Source: Nemophila menziesii | Lineage: Eukaryota > Streptophyta > Magnoliopsida > Boraginales > Hydrophyllaceae | DNA length: 64,000 nt | Assembly (NCBI GenBank): GCA_029959085.1 | Contig: JARWIR010000018.1 | Location: 17,855,001-17,919,000 of the forward strand | Direction: 5' to 3' | Shown: piece after piece, positions 33,422 through 44,380 of the stretch | Layout: each line of letters opens with the position of its first letter | How positions within the stretch are numbered: the stretch's first letter is position 1 | Notes under the pieces: model-generated | Databases searched by the model: none | What the model was told of the DNA's origin: nothing | The model's input: the letters and a program-made list of their open reading frames with translations, nothing else | Translations under genes and position numbers: made by a program

Positions 33422-33880
33422 ATGGCTCTTCCTATTTCGGCTGTTGGTTCTTCCTTGAACACAACACCACTTCTCGACGCGAACAAGTTGGAACCCCTTA
33501 ATGGTTCTAACTACAAGCGTTGGGCGCAAAAAATAATGATTTGCCTTGAACAGTATGAACTCGACTTTGCTATAGTCGAGGCTCCTCCACTTTTGGAAAT
33601 TGGAGCCCATACTGAACAAGAGCTAGCTAGGCATGCTGCCCTCGAATCTAGGTTCAAAAGAGCTAATACCATGGCTCGGGGCTGGATGTTGAACAACGTT
33701 ACTAATCCCATTTTTGACCTCCTTTCCAAAGAGAAATCGGCAAAGGTCATATGGGAAACTCTCGAGAAGAAATATGGGGCTGATGATTCGGGTAAGAAAA
33801 AGTACGTGACTGGGAATTTCCCAAACCCAATGTTCCCTAATGATGAAACCCACCACCCCAAACTCAAGCTCTATAAATGA
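33422..33880 (+). pseudogene. Copia gag N-terminal fragment
   Basis: ATG at 33422. The first 145 or so codons are open: KLEPLNGSNYKRWAQK, MICLEQYELDF, then ARGWMLNNVTNPIF and VIWETLEKKYG, the N-terminal half of a plant Copia gag. The match to the old gag at 8919-9306 continues to the YVTGN position. From about 33846 the reading runs into inverted Athila-like sequence and stops at 33880, so the protein is a chimera with a meaningless tail. There is no zinc knuckle and no pol. Confidence 0.8.
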
Positions 33881-34661
33881 CTTGTCTCAAGTTTTGCGAT
33901 TTGAGTGCGAATCATATGGATAAGTCCTATAAACTAAGGGGTATGGTTTATAATGTGGTTAATAGAAAGACTTTAGAAAGGCTCAGAGGGGCTAAGATGG
34001 ATAAATAATAATAATCAAATTTAAATAAAGGGTGAGAAAGCTAAAAGGCTTCAAGTGGCTTCAATATGAAAGAACGGCCTTATTCACTTTTCTAACTACC
34101 GAATTTCGTTACGTTTTCACTATTAGTTCACAGACAAGCGGGTTTTCAACTACTTTCAAACCTCACGTTCTACACACCAAATAACTCTCCCTAAGTTTCA
34201 ACTTGACTTCTTAGCATTGCTCATTAACTTTTCTATCTTTTATTTCCTGTTTTCATACATGCATACTAAACATATTTGTGACATCTTTCAAAAACATACT
34301 ACCTACTATCATTAACTTAATTAAATCATGCTTAATAGGCACATTCAATATATTCTATGCCAATTCAAACCTAAAAATTTGAATTTTTATGCAAAAACAA
34401 TAAGGAAGATGAGGACTACGAATCTCCACCCCCAACTCAAAAGTGAGCCGTGTCCCCACGACTTGAAAAATACTTAATGAAGCAATAAAATTTAAAATTA
34501 AAATAAACTAAACTAAACTACCTAATGCATACAAGTAATTAAGAAGCAGAATTAGAACTGGGTACCTGGCCATAAAGATCTAGCATATCTTCCTCCTTCT
34601 CCGAAGAAGAATAATTATCAATATCCAAGTTCTCAGTTACTTCACCCAATAACTGATTAAT

Positions 34662-35000
34662 CTAGTCAATTCCCTCCCAGATTGCGGCAGATTCTTTTCT
34701 TATATAATTAATATCATCTTGTAATTTGATTGCCCATTCTGGTGGCATGCATGCATTATTCTGATATGAAGAAGTAATTTGATCTTGAATTGGTGTCTTT
34801 GCTTTAGGCCTTGGTGGTACACTCATTCTAGTTGTTAGTCTCTTTCGTTGTGGTTGTGCTGGTGCCTCTATCTTTGGTTTCTTTTCAATAGGATCATCAA
34901 TGTCAATGGCCTTTTCAATTGTAGCTCCAGGCAATTTTTTGTTCTTCCCTAAGATTGAACACTTCCTCTTACAATCCATAGCATCAGTTCTGTTTGTCAT
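34662..35000 (-). pseudogene. Shortened third ORF of an Athila-like element
   Basis: It starts MTNRTDAMDCKRK (the full ORF at 43184 starts MTNRTTSLSNKSE), has a basic Pro/Lys-rich middle (PQRKRLTTRMSVPPRPKAK) and ends with PPEWAIKLQDDINYIRKESA, a helix like the C-terminal coiled coil of the full version. After the stop at 34662 the sequence still reads as acidic, Ser/Glu-rich codons towards 34530. The central conserved region (LGWSTFMVSRSELCPELVL in the full copy) is missing, so this is either an internal deletion or a distinct short family. Confidence 0.6.
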
Positions 35001-35265
35001 CTCTGACTAACCCACAACTCAAGTTACACCAAGGATGGAATAAAGTTAAGAAATATTGGTGTGGCTCGAGTTTCTTGATTGGATTTCATGGTAGAAGAAG
35101 GTTTTCTTGATAGTTCTTGGAAGAATCTTGATAGCTTGATGATCTTGGTGGTGTTTTATGGTGTTGTGTGATGAATTTGATGAAGAATATGTGTTTATGG
35201 AGGAAGGATGAAAGATTTCTTGTTGTTATTGTATTTGTTGTGGAGGTTTAATCAAGCTACAAGGT

Positions 35266-35274
35266 CTATTTATA
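35266..35274 (-). promoter_or_regulatory. Internal TATA box before the Athila-like third ORF remnant
   Basis: TATAAATAG on the minus strand, 266 bp upstream of the ATG at 35000, with a leader lacking upstream coding sequence. The full-length element has TTATAAAG at 42773-42780 in the same relative place. Confidence 0.45.
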
Positions 35275-35560
35275 AGATTTGGGTCTAAAATACTGACTAT
35301 TTATATAAAACTAAAAAAATAATATTTACTTAAAACTAAATATATTTAATTATTAAATACCTATTAATTTATAAATTGCAATTATATCACTTATTACTTT
35401 AAATAAAATAAAATAATCTTTTATGTTGTTAAAGCCAAATATTCACTCAACTCCTCACGACCATTTTCTTCCTCGCTGATAGAAAATCAACACCAGAGAT
35501 GGAGGCAGAACAACCAGCAAAGAGTGAAGAGAGCGTCTCCAAGATAATTCGTTTTCACTT

Positions 35561-36700
35561 TTTTTTTTGCTAAGCCATCCAGATTAATTTTATATCAAAA
35601 CAAATAGAGTTTTACACATCAGCCTAAAGTCAACAAGTTGACCAGACATAATAAAACAAAATAGAAAAACAAAGTACCCACATTACACGGGTCATAACAT
35701 ACACAAACACAACCACTAGTACCTAAAAGTACAACTCAATATACTCTCAAACCCTAACTCTCTCTCCACCTATCCATCTCTGCGTCAATCTCTTCTCTGG
35801 AAAAGCTCTTCAGTTTCACCATGTTTTCAATCATACGGCTAGAGATCTTCTCCATAATAGCTTCCTCAGTTGTGAAGATTTGGTTGAAGATACGATTGTT
35901 CCTCTCCTCCCAAATCGTATGAACCGCTATTGGTAAAATCATTCTGGTAATTTCTCCATCAATTCTTTTAGGCTTTTGCATTCTGATATATTTAATAATA
36001 GAGGTCCAATCATTCCTCTGTAATCTCACCCTCGCTTTCTGTTTGCATATATTCCAAATTCGTTTCGTACAAGGGAAATTCCAGAAGAGATGATCTCTAT
36101 CCTCGCTATTAATTTTACAAAACTCACAGATAGGGTTTGATATCAAACCCCAACTCAATAATCGTTGTTTAGTTGGGAGTCTGTCCAGATTACACAACCA
36201 TAAAAGGAATTTATACTTGGGTAAGGCTTTTGTATTCCAAATAATTTAAAACCATTGATTTTTATGCCTTTACTCCTAATTTCCTCGTAAATTTCTGAAA
36301 ATTTGAATTTACCCTTTTTTGTACAGGTACAGCTAATGGAATCTTTGTTATTTGAGATTGTAATATCCTTAGTAAGCTCATTCATAAAGCTTAATTCAGC
36401 TGGCCACTTCCAATTCTCTTTGTAAATAAACTGAGAGACCTTACTGTTTGTATAGTAACCTGAAGCCAAATTGCTACAGCTCAACTCATTAAGTGTTCTA
36501 TTGTTTGGTAACCAATAATCCCACCAAATCTTTAGAATCTTTCTCCAGCCCCAAGAACAATCCAAAGGTATATCAATTTGCCAGATAGATTTACCTTTAA
36601 GGTGGTTAAGTTGCAACCATTGAGACCATAGTGTCTCTTTTGGAAGGCAACAACCGCATAGCAATTTAATAGCCCAAACCTTGTTCTGAGAATCTAAATC
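35561..36700 (-). mobile_element. 5'-truncated LINE, minus strand
   Basis: A perfect 12-bp target duplication TCGTTTTCACTT lies at 35549-35560 and 36701-36712. A short T run at 35561-35568 is the poly(A) tail on the minus strand. It holds only the last third of the LINE reverse-transcriptase ORF, the usual result of incomplete target-primed reverse transcription. Confidence 0.93.
35754..36664 (-). pseudogene. LINE ORF2 C terminus (zf-RVT), frameshifted
   Basis: From 36664 the frame reads WQIDIPLDCSWGWRKIL and KFKFSEIYEEIRSKG, the usual stretch upstream of zf-RVT. Near 36200-36230 the frame shifts, and the zinc-binding part continues from 36197: LDRLPTKQRLLSWGLISNPI, CEFCKINSEDRDHLFWNFPC (C-x2-C ... 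H-x5-C), then AVHTIWEERNNRIF and a stop at 35754. One frameshift is enough to explain the break. The rest of ORF2 (endonuclease, RT core) was never inserted. Confidence 0.88.
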
Positions 36701-36712
36701 TCGTTTTCACTT

Positions 36713-37548
36713 GTTTTTATTTAACTGATGGGTATAAAGTTGTGGTTAGACACGACCTATTTGAAGTGTTTGTAAGGGAAAATGAAGGGAAAAGATGAGT
36801 AGTTTCAATGAACTCAAACGAGTCGTTTGATTTTGAGTAATTGAAAATAAAAAATGGAATAAGGATAATACGGGAGCAAAGTTCAGATTCAAAACCGTAC
36901 GGTCCTCAATCTATCAGTTTTGATGTCTCATTCCTACCAGAGGTCCGAGTTCAGAATAATAATCTGACCATAACGCCTATTTAACCTCGATGTATTCAAA
37001 TATTTTCACGAATCTCCCAGGCTTCACGAGTCGATTTCTTTCTTGATTATACACGGGAAAGCCCAAACCTTAGGTTTTCTATGGTTAAATGATGCCGAGA
37101 ACGAGGGTATAATTAACTCAAGTACTATGCTTTGATCCATTTACCATCTCTAAAGCATAAAAATTAGGTTAAAAGAGAGAGTCTTGATTGAATTAAGTAT
37201 ATCGACGGTGCCTTTGAAGGTTATTCACTTTCTCCTCATAATGTAAATATTATCATTGTGTTGGTTACAGATTCAATCCTCTGCATTGTCTTGTATATTA
37301 TACTCTTATTTGAGTAGGATTTGGATAAGAGAGACTTTGTTGAAGAACTTCTATCATACACTGACCCTTTCTACAAATCAGTGACTAGTTCTTTTACAAC
37401 GGATGAAATAAAAGTATTTGTGCTTCTTTTGCTTATTTCCATATACTTATTCTTGCTTCTTGTATCGTAATCTAATTTTACTTTGAAGTCATGCTAATTT
37501 GCATATCATATTGTTAATATTTGATTTATTGCAAATGAATTGATATAC
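36713..37548. other. Intergenic, no gene recognised
   Basis: No open frame or repeat structure of note between the LINE and the Athila-like element. Confidence 0.5.
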
Positions 37549-37553
37549 ACGTA

Positions 37554-39081
37554 TGATGTCTCCTCATTTGTGATAGATTTATGTCAAGACGAGACATCAT
37601 TTTTAGTGTTTTAGAAGTCAATAATGTCGATTTTCTTGAGTTTTAGTGCACTTTCCTATTTTGTGTCTTGATTTGTAGAAATAATATTTTTTGAGCATAT
37701 TGGGTTTAATTGTTTATTTAGTGTATAGCTTTAAAGATAATTATGGAGATTAATTAGAGTTCAAGTCAAAGACAACAACTTATGGAAAGAGATTTACATG
37801 GTAATTGGAGAAAAAGAAATAAAAGCTAAAAAGATGGAAAAGGAAAAGCTGCCTAAATCTGGGATTCTGCACACTCGTCTAAAGATTGGTGTTTTTACCT
37901 AAGAAATAGGCCGAATTTGGAGATTTCCTTGTTAAGGGCCTAGATAATTCTGTTGCGATTCTTTTGGTATCTTGTGGAGCAAAATCGGACCAATAACGAA
38001 GAAGATACACTCAAAACAACGCAGCAGTGTTTATCTTTATTTCCATACGAATTTGAGTTGGGCTAGAAGTCCATTACCTTAACTATTCCTCAAGAAAACG
38101 AATTAGGTCTTCTAAACACCTATAAATACACCCTTATATCACTTGTAAATCATCCTTGCCTCATAGTAATTAGTTCTTAAGGTTTTATTCTTCCAGTTTA
38201 TTGTAGAGAGCAAGATGATGTCTTTTGTAATTTTTTTTAGTCATTTTCCTTCAGGTATGAACTAAACCTCCCATAGCTTGGGTTTTGCATATGTATAATC
38301 TATGAATTCTAATTCTTCTATCTAATTTTCTTTGGGAATTATATGTTTTAATCTGATATTAGCTACTTACTTTATATTTACTTATGTGTTTTGATTTAAT
38401 GTCTTTCCTAGAATTGATCACTTTAGGATTGTTTTAAGAGTAGTTAGATGGTCTCCTTGACAGGGTGTTTAACTATTGAACCACCACATAATGTCTAGTG
38501 TCGATAGCAGTTCTGACAAAACATACTTCTAACTAGATAGTCATTAAGGTTTGTTTTAACCACCGTATCACCAAGATTGCAGTATTTGCTTAGGGCCTTA
38601 GTGGCGTTTGATAACCCTATTTGAAATCACTTCTTGGTTGTGCCGTAGCCCCCTTAGTCGCTCTCAAGGTCTAAGGTAGTGGAATTTAGAATCCTGACTA
38701 AATATTACCAAGAGCTAATATTCTCCCTTATGAACTAGATTTATAGATAGAATTAGAAGGATTAGTGCATACTAGCAAAACCTGAGCTATACTTCTCATC
38801 TCATATTCTTAATCTTTTACTTTATTGTCTTTATTTTCCTTAGTTTTAATTCATATTTTCGAAATTCTATTGCTTTATTTTCTGTCTTCTAATTATTTAC
38901 TTTTACTCGTTATCTGTTCCTACGCGATTAACACACTTAAGTCCCTGAGAACGAACTCTACTTATCATTAAAACTTGCATACGTCCTGTAATACTTGCAG
39001 TACTGTGCCTGTCTAGGGTGAGAGTGCATAGTTTTCCATACTTAATTTGATCTTATTTTTATCACACCCTAGGCGACACCA
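37554..39081 (+). repeat. Athila-like 5' LTR (1528 bp)
   Basis: Starts TGATGTCTCC, ends GGCGACACCA. TATA box TATAAATA at 38120-38128. Same length as the 3' LTR. Confidence 0.95.
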
Positions 39082-39087
39082 AGTTTT

Positions 39088-39105
39088 TGGCGCCGCTGCC
39101 GGGGA
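39088..39105 (+). other. Primer binding site (Asp tRNA)
   Basis: TGGCGCCGCTGCCGGGGA, seven bases after the LTR. It is complementary to the 3' end of plant tRNA-Asp (usual form TGGCGCCGTTGCCGGGGA) with one change, the primer used by Athila and Tat elements. Confidence 0.9.
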
Positions 39106-39339
39106 CTTGTGTCTCGTTAGCGTGTGGGTTATCTATTTCGAGTTTTAGTTTTTAATCAGTTTTACTTTTCAGTTTTTAGTTTAGTTTTAGTCTTTATTTT
39201 TCCAGATTTACGCTTGGGTTTGCTTTAGTCTTTTTCAGGTTTCATAGTGTTTAATTCTTGGCCTCCCTTATCGGAGCCTGAGAGGAGCTTCAGACCTTAC
39301 AACAAACGAGTTCGTGAGGAAAGAGCCTTGAGAAGAGTT

Positions 39340-42135
39340 ATGGCATCCCAACGAGATCTACCAGTTGGAGGAGGTTTACATCAAGATCCACCACTTGGAC
39401 CACCACTTGGACCACCACTCGGTGGAGTGCAGAATAACCAAGGTGGACAACAACAAGAGCTACCACTTGGTGGACAAGAAGGAGTACAACTACCAGCAGG
39501 AGGAGGTAATGGGAATAACCTTAACAATCAACAGAACCGAGTTGAACAAGATCTACCTGGCCTTAACGTACCATTCCATGTTCAACCCATCGGTTACCGC
39601 CCTCCTGAGATTCCGAATATCAAATTTAGACCCGATCCGGGTATGCTCAGTCAATTCCAAAGTTTCGGACTCTATACTGGTACAGCAATTCAAGATCCGG
39701 TAAAAGCGATTCAGAAGTTTATGCAGATTTGTGATGCCTACATTACTCCTGGCATTACACGCGAGCAACTGTATTGTCATATGTTTTCGTTTTTCTTGAC
39801 CGGAAGAGCTAGCGATTGGCTAGAAAGACAACCACATAAAACCATTCACTCTTGGAGAGAACTTCAAGCCGCATTCTTTAACCGATTTTATCCGAAGAGC
39901 ATGAGACTTAAAGATCAAGCCGAGCTTGCAAGATTTTGCCAAGAAGATGGAGAAACAGTGGGAGAAGCATGGACAAGGTTTCAACAAAAATTAATTAGAT
40001 GTCCACTCCATGGTTATACACCTGCTCTACAACTTGCTATGTTCTATGAAGGTCTTAATGATAAAGGTAGAGAAAAGGCGGATAACATTGGAAAGGGTAA
40101 TTTTGTGTCCATGAATCACAATGAAGCTTCCGAGGTGTTAGAAAATATTATGGAACAGGAAAGAAGTTGGCCTTCAACGCGAGCTTCTGCAGCAAAAACC
40201 CGAGGAACGCTTCGTTTAGATGCAGAAACTGCGAACTCAGCTCAAATATCCTCTTTAGAAAATCAAATCAAGGAGCTTAGAATCGCGATGGAGAAGAATT
40301 TAGCCGCTACAAAGGTAGTACACGAAGCACAAGGTTGTCAACAATGTGGAGTTAACGATCATTCATGGGAAGAGTGCGAATCAAATCCGCAATCTGTTTA
40401 CTTTATATCCAACCGATTGGGCAACCGCAACCATCCGGGTATGCAGTATTCAAATCCACAAGGGGCCGCTAATCCTGGTCAATATCAATCGCGACCCCAG
40501 AACAACTCTTACCAACAGAGAGGTCAGTACCAAAACCAATATCAGAATAGACCTGCTCCTCCACAACAACCTGCTCAAGACGCCTATACCGATTCGTTAG
40601 AACAAAAAGCTTTACCACAATATCCGCAAGAAGGGTCTATGGACAATACACAGATAGTACAAGCTCTAGACCGTTTGAACACGACTATAAACGCTCAAGA
40701 AGAAAAGGTCAGAGGACATGATGCCATACTTCAGATGCTAACTACTCAAGTGACACAGTTAAACAAAGTGTTAACAAGTGTTGTAGAACAAAAGGAAGTA
40801 AAGGCAATCGAAGGAGGTGAAGATAAGGATGAGTTCGAAGCTTGCAAGGCTATATGTCTTGAGATTACGGAAAAGAAAGAGGAAGCACCACATGCTGCCA
40901 TTAGTGCCGTGGAAGTTCCCAGCCATGAAGAAGAACCAACCGAGTCTAACCCCGAGGAATTTGACTGTCTAGAAGTTTGTCTGGAGGACGATCAAGAGAA
41001 AGATGAGTTCATAGAGCTACTAAGGAAGGTGCAAGAGGAGATTTGATCGGTAGTGGAATATGCAGCTGAGTTGGCTAAAGAGAAAGAGGAAGAAGCCTCA
41101 AAGGAGGAATCGAAAGATGAAGTGGCACCTGCTGTGCTAGAAGAGAAAGAAGAAGAGAAGGTGGAATCGCCACCTAGTGTTCAACCAGTGTCATCAACTA
41201 TTCCTGATACAAATACTAAAAATGACACTGTTCTCAAGACATTTGTAGAGGCGTACCAACCTGAAAATATCAACGCCCAAATGCTTGAGATTGCGAAGAG
41301 AGGACTTACACCGCAACAAGTGTTTATGCAAGTTATTCCTGAGAAAGAGGCGAGTGTAGAGATCCCAAGAGAGAACCTGAGGGTTTCGAGAAGAAGTGAG
41401 AAAGAGCTACCTACAAATCTTAAAGATCCGGGAAGTTTCAACCTCCCTATTCAATTACATGGTAGGCTCAAAGTGAAAGAGATGTACGATGTGGGTTCTG
41501 GTGTGAATCTTATGCGTAAGTCCGTGTTCGAGAGACTTGGACTTCAGAAATCAGAGAAAACTCCAGTGAAGTTGCAGTTTGCTGACAACTCAGTGAAGAG
41601 GACATGGGGAACAGTGGAGGACGTCTTAGTCCGTGCAGGTAATATCGCCATCCCTACTGACTTTGTTATTCTTGAGTTTGATGCAGATAAGCAGGTTCCG
41701 ATCATACTTGGACGGCCTTTCATGTCCACAAGTCAAAGTGTGATCAACTTCCAAGATGGGACCATCACACTTCATGCTAAGAATATATCCGAGACCTTCT
41801 ATGTCTTGGGTAAGAAACCGAGGAAGTTGGATCCCACCGTGCCTATCATCCATAGCCTTTCACATCACAAAGTCCCTCCTGAGGAGATCCACTTAAATCC
41901 TGTGGATACTGAGCCAAACATTGAGTTTGGGGTTGGCCATGAAGTCCTATGGAAAGCTCACAAACGCGAGAATAGGCCACGAAGTTTCAAAGACTCGTGG
42001 ATGGGACAATTCATTGTCACTAAGGTTGTTTCAGCCAAGGTGATAGAAATTCGCCCCAAAACTGGGGCCAAGCGCAGATTAGTTGACGTTCATAGCCTTA
42101 CTCGTTGTTGGGGAGGCTATATTCGCAAATCTTGA
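39340..42135 (+). pseudogene. Athila-like gag-protease ORF with one in-frame stop; RT to integrase core absent
   Basis: The first ATG is at 39340, though the frame is open from 39247. A Gly/Pro/Gln-rich start (repeats of PLGPPLG) leads to the retrotransposon gag domain (ICDAYITPGITREQLY, WRELQAAFFNRFYPK) and a CCHC knuckle CQQCGVNDHSWEEC. A Gln/Asn-rich linker and acidic stretch precede TGA at 41044-41046; the same frame then runs to 42135. This second part has a retropepsin-like domain (MYDVGSGVNLMRKSVF, FADNS, VPIILGRPF) and ends with GQFIVTKVVSAKVIEIRPKT, like the integrase C-terminal 'GPF-V' segment. So RT, RNase H and the integrase core were deleted. The TGA may be a nonsense change (CGA to TGA) or, less likely, a gag-pol readthrough site. 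Confidence 0.85.
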
Positions 42136-42339
42136 CAGAGGTAACACGTCTAACTTTGAAAGACGTTAAACAAAAGTGCTGTACGGGAGACAACCCGTAG
42201 TTTTTTTATGTTTTCATGTCTTTTCGTTTTTAGTTTTTAGTTTATTTTAATTGTCTTTAGTTGATAATGCATATTTGAGGAAGGTATTAGTGTTTTTGGT
42301 GTGTAGGAATCGGAGAAATCGAGTTAGGGAACGCGAGGA
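42136..42339 (+). other. Gap between pol end and the motif block
   Basis: It contains GTACGGGAGACAACCCGTAG, a phrase often found after Athila-type pol, then T-rich sequence. No gene. Confidence 0.5.
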
Positions 42340-42740
42340 AAATTTTTGGAGCGCAAGAATGCACCCCGCGGACTACCCCACGGAATACCCCATGGTCCGC
42401 AGGGATGGTCCGCGAGGTCAAAAACCCGTACCACGGGGTGCTACCGCGGGTCTGATCCAGAAACCAGAAAAATTTCCGCGGACTACCCTCCGGTACACCG
42501 CGCCATGCTCCGCGCCTCAAAAACGCGTGCCACGGGGTAGGTACCACGGGTATTTTGACGGAGTCCACAACAGAAGCCACGGGGTACCCTCCGGTACACC
42601 GGACCCTAGTCCGCGAGCCAAAAACCCGTGCCACGGGGTCCTACCACGGGTCTAGACCAGTGAGCAAAAATTTTCGAGCATCAGATGTCGCGGACTACCC
42701 TGCGGTGCACCCCATGGTCCGCAGGGGTAGTCCGCAGCGC
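42340..42740 (+). promoter_or_regulatory. GC-rich CGGTRCACCG block in the Athila-like element
   Basis: A GC island in AT-rich surroundings, made of imperfect repeats of CCGCGGACTACCC, CTCCGGTACACCG and GTGCCACGGGGT. CGGTACACCG/CGGTGCACC occurs at about 42491, 42592 and 42701. Frames through it are open by composition only. It lies just upstream of a TATA-like TTATAAAG (42773-42780) and the leader of the third ORF, so it may belong to an internal promoter (inference). Confidence 0.5.
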
Positions 42741-42772
42741 CGCCAGAGGAGAGAGAAAGTTACGGGATTTGG

Positions 42773-42780
42773 TTATAAAG
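42773..42780 (+). promoter_or_regulatory. Candidate internal TATA box
   Basis: TTATAAAG about 400 bp upstream of the ATG at 43184, followed by a CT/CA-rich leader (42825-43110) typical of a plant 5' UTR. Confidence 0.45.
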
Positions 42781-43183
42781 GAGGTATTAAGCTTTTAGTT
42801 CCGAATTTATTAAACCTTAACCCTCTCTTTCTTCTCCACAACTCTTCTAACTCCATTGAAGCTCATCAAAACCTTCACCAATCACCAAAGCACTACCCAA
42901 TCATCAAGAAAAACACATCAAATCTTCTCTCCACATCATTACAAGAGAGAATCAAGCTACCAATCATCACCAAATTCATTCAAATTGAAGAATCAAAGAG
43001 CCAAATTTCACAAATTCATCACACAATTTCTAAAATCCAAGCCTACCCATTACAAATCATCCTCACCCACATAGATATTCATCACCAATTCACCCATCCT
43101 AGGCCAAATCAAGCTTGTTCATCCATTAATTCAAGAGTTTATTTCAAGGGTTGCTAAAGCTTTGAGTTGGGGGTTAATTGAAG

Positions 43184-44380
43184 ATGACTAATAGAACAAC
43201 AAGCTTATCTAACAAGAGCGAGGTGAAAAGTAACAAGGGATTGGATTTAAACAAGAAGAAATCAATTAACAAAGGTGCTAGTTCTGAATCAAAGGGTAAA
43301 GATAATGTGAAGAAGAGTGGGAAACCTTCGTATGATCGTAATGGTAAAAAGCTTTATTATTATGCAAAGGAGAAAACTCAACCTCAACAAGATCTTATAC
43401 CTATAGAGAAAGTGGATACTTCAAGAGCTCTGAAGATTTCTGCAGAGAAACAATTAAAAGAACTGCCTTTTGCTTATGAGAAAGTATTCAAGGAGGAAAT
43501 TAGAGATGGAGAATACAAGAGATTCTTTGAGCTTGGTGAGAAATTGGGTTGGTCTACGTTCATGGTAAGCCGTTCTGAATTATGTCCTGAATTAGTTTTG
43601 GAGTTCTATTTAGGCCTCTTTAGCCGAGATAGTAATTGTGTTCCGATTAGAGGAAAGCTAGTTCCTTTCACAGTTGAGGAGATTAGGAACCACTTCAAGT
43701 TTAAGAAACTGAAAGGTTTTTGCAAATTTGAAGAAGCAGTTGCTAAACGAAAAATCTTTGATGAGGAATTACTTTTTGAGCATGTTTTAGACAAGGAGAA
43801 AGTGCAATCACATAAGGGAGAATTGAAGGCACCTTGGCCTTACAAATATCTTCAAGCAGATGCTAGAATTTGGCACAATTTCCTTATTCCTAATGTCTTT
43901 GGAAACACACGAACTTTGGATGTGACTATGAAGAACGCGTTACTTTTGGACTGTGTTTTGAGAGGAGAAGAAGTTGATGTGGCACAGTTGATCTATGAGG
44001 AGGTGATACGATTCTCGGTCTCTCCTAAATCAGTTTATAATGTTAAATTTCCAACTATGATCACGTGTCTTGTGCGAAATGCGAATGTAGTATTGGGTGA
44101 AGAAGAGAAACTCGAGTTTAAGACAAGTTATATTGATAACGCTTGGATCAAGGAAAGCCTTCGAAGAGCGGGTTCTACTCAAGTCTCGAAGGAAGAAAAG
44201 GAGCAAAATTGGCAAGAGAAGATGGAGGAGCGTTTAACGAAATTTGAAGCAGCTCAAACTTCCTTAGTCAATGATGTGGCACAAATCAACGCTAATCAAG
44301 TGCACATCATGGAACTCCTTGAGCAATTAACGAAAGGTCCAGCAATTCTAACCTTGGATATCAATGATGCGAGGCAATAG
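43184..44380 (+). CDS. Third ORF of the Athila-like element, 'putative transposon protein' type
   Basis: ATG at 43184 after a long pyrimidine/adenine-rich leader; 398 codons without a stop. The N terminus is Ser/Lys/Asn-rich and basic (possible nuclear signal). The core has the conserved text LGWSTFMVSRSELCPELVLE and IRGKLVPFTVEEIRNHFKFK, then KAPWPYKYLQADARIWHN and LLDCVLRGEEVDVAQLIYEE, which I recognise as the uncharacterised domain common in plant LTR elements. The last 60 residues form a coiled coil (MEERLTKFEAAQTSLVND). There is no signal peptide or membrane segment, so it is not a conventional envelope protein although it sits in the env position. It is intact where gag-pol is damaged. 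The second ORF of Copia-1 has the same layout. Function unknown. Confidence 0.8.
   Translation: MTNRTTSLSNKSEVKSNKGLDLNKKKSINKGASSESKGKDNVKKSGKPSYDRNGKKLYYYAKEKTQPQQDLIPIEKVDTSRALKISAEKQLKELPFAYEKVFKEEIRDGEYKRFFELGEKLGWSTFMVSRSELCPELVLEFYLGLFSRDSNCVPIRGKLVPFTVEEIRNHFKFKKLKGFCKFEEAVAKRKIFDEELLFEHVLDKEKVQSHKGELKAPWPYKYLQADARIWHNFLIPNVFGNTRTLDVTMKNALLLDCVLRGEEVDVAQLIYEEVIRFSVSPKSVYNVKFPTMITCLVRNANVVLGEEEKLEFKTSYIDNAWIKESLRRAGSTQVSKEEKEQNWQEKMEERLTKFEAAQTSLVNDVAQINANQVHIMELLEQLTKGPAILTLDINDARQ

Larger units (their letters stand above)
33846..35280 (-). mobile_element. Athila-like 3' region remnant, minus strand
   Basis: On the minus strand it matches the part of the Athila-like element downstream of its third ORF (44460-45100): GTCGTGGGGACACGGCTCA, GAGTTGGGGGTG, then the Lys-rich tail and GAGCTTGAGTTTGGGGTGGT at the 33846 end. 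Upstream on the minus strand lie a short ORF and its leader with a TATA box. LTRs are not present. Confidence 0.75.

Noticed and set aside
42251..42655. Long Pro/Arg-rich frames on both strands in the GC-rich block
   Set aside because: Several frames on both strands are open at once, as expected for GC-rich repeats lacking AT-rich stop codons.
43184..44380. Retroviral-type envelope protein in the Athila-like element
   Set aside because: No signal peptide, no membrane segment and no cleavage site; the conserved text fits the plant 'putative transposon protein' type.
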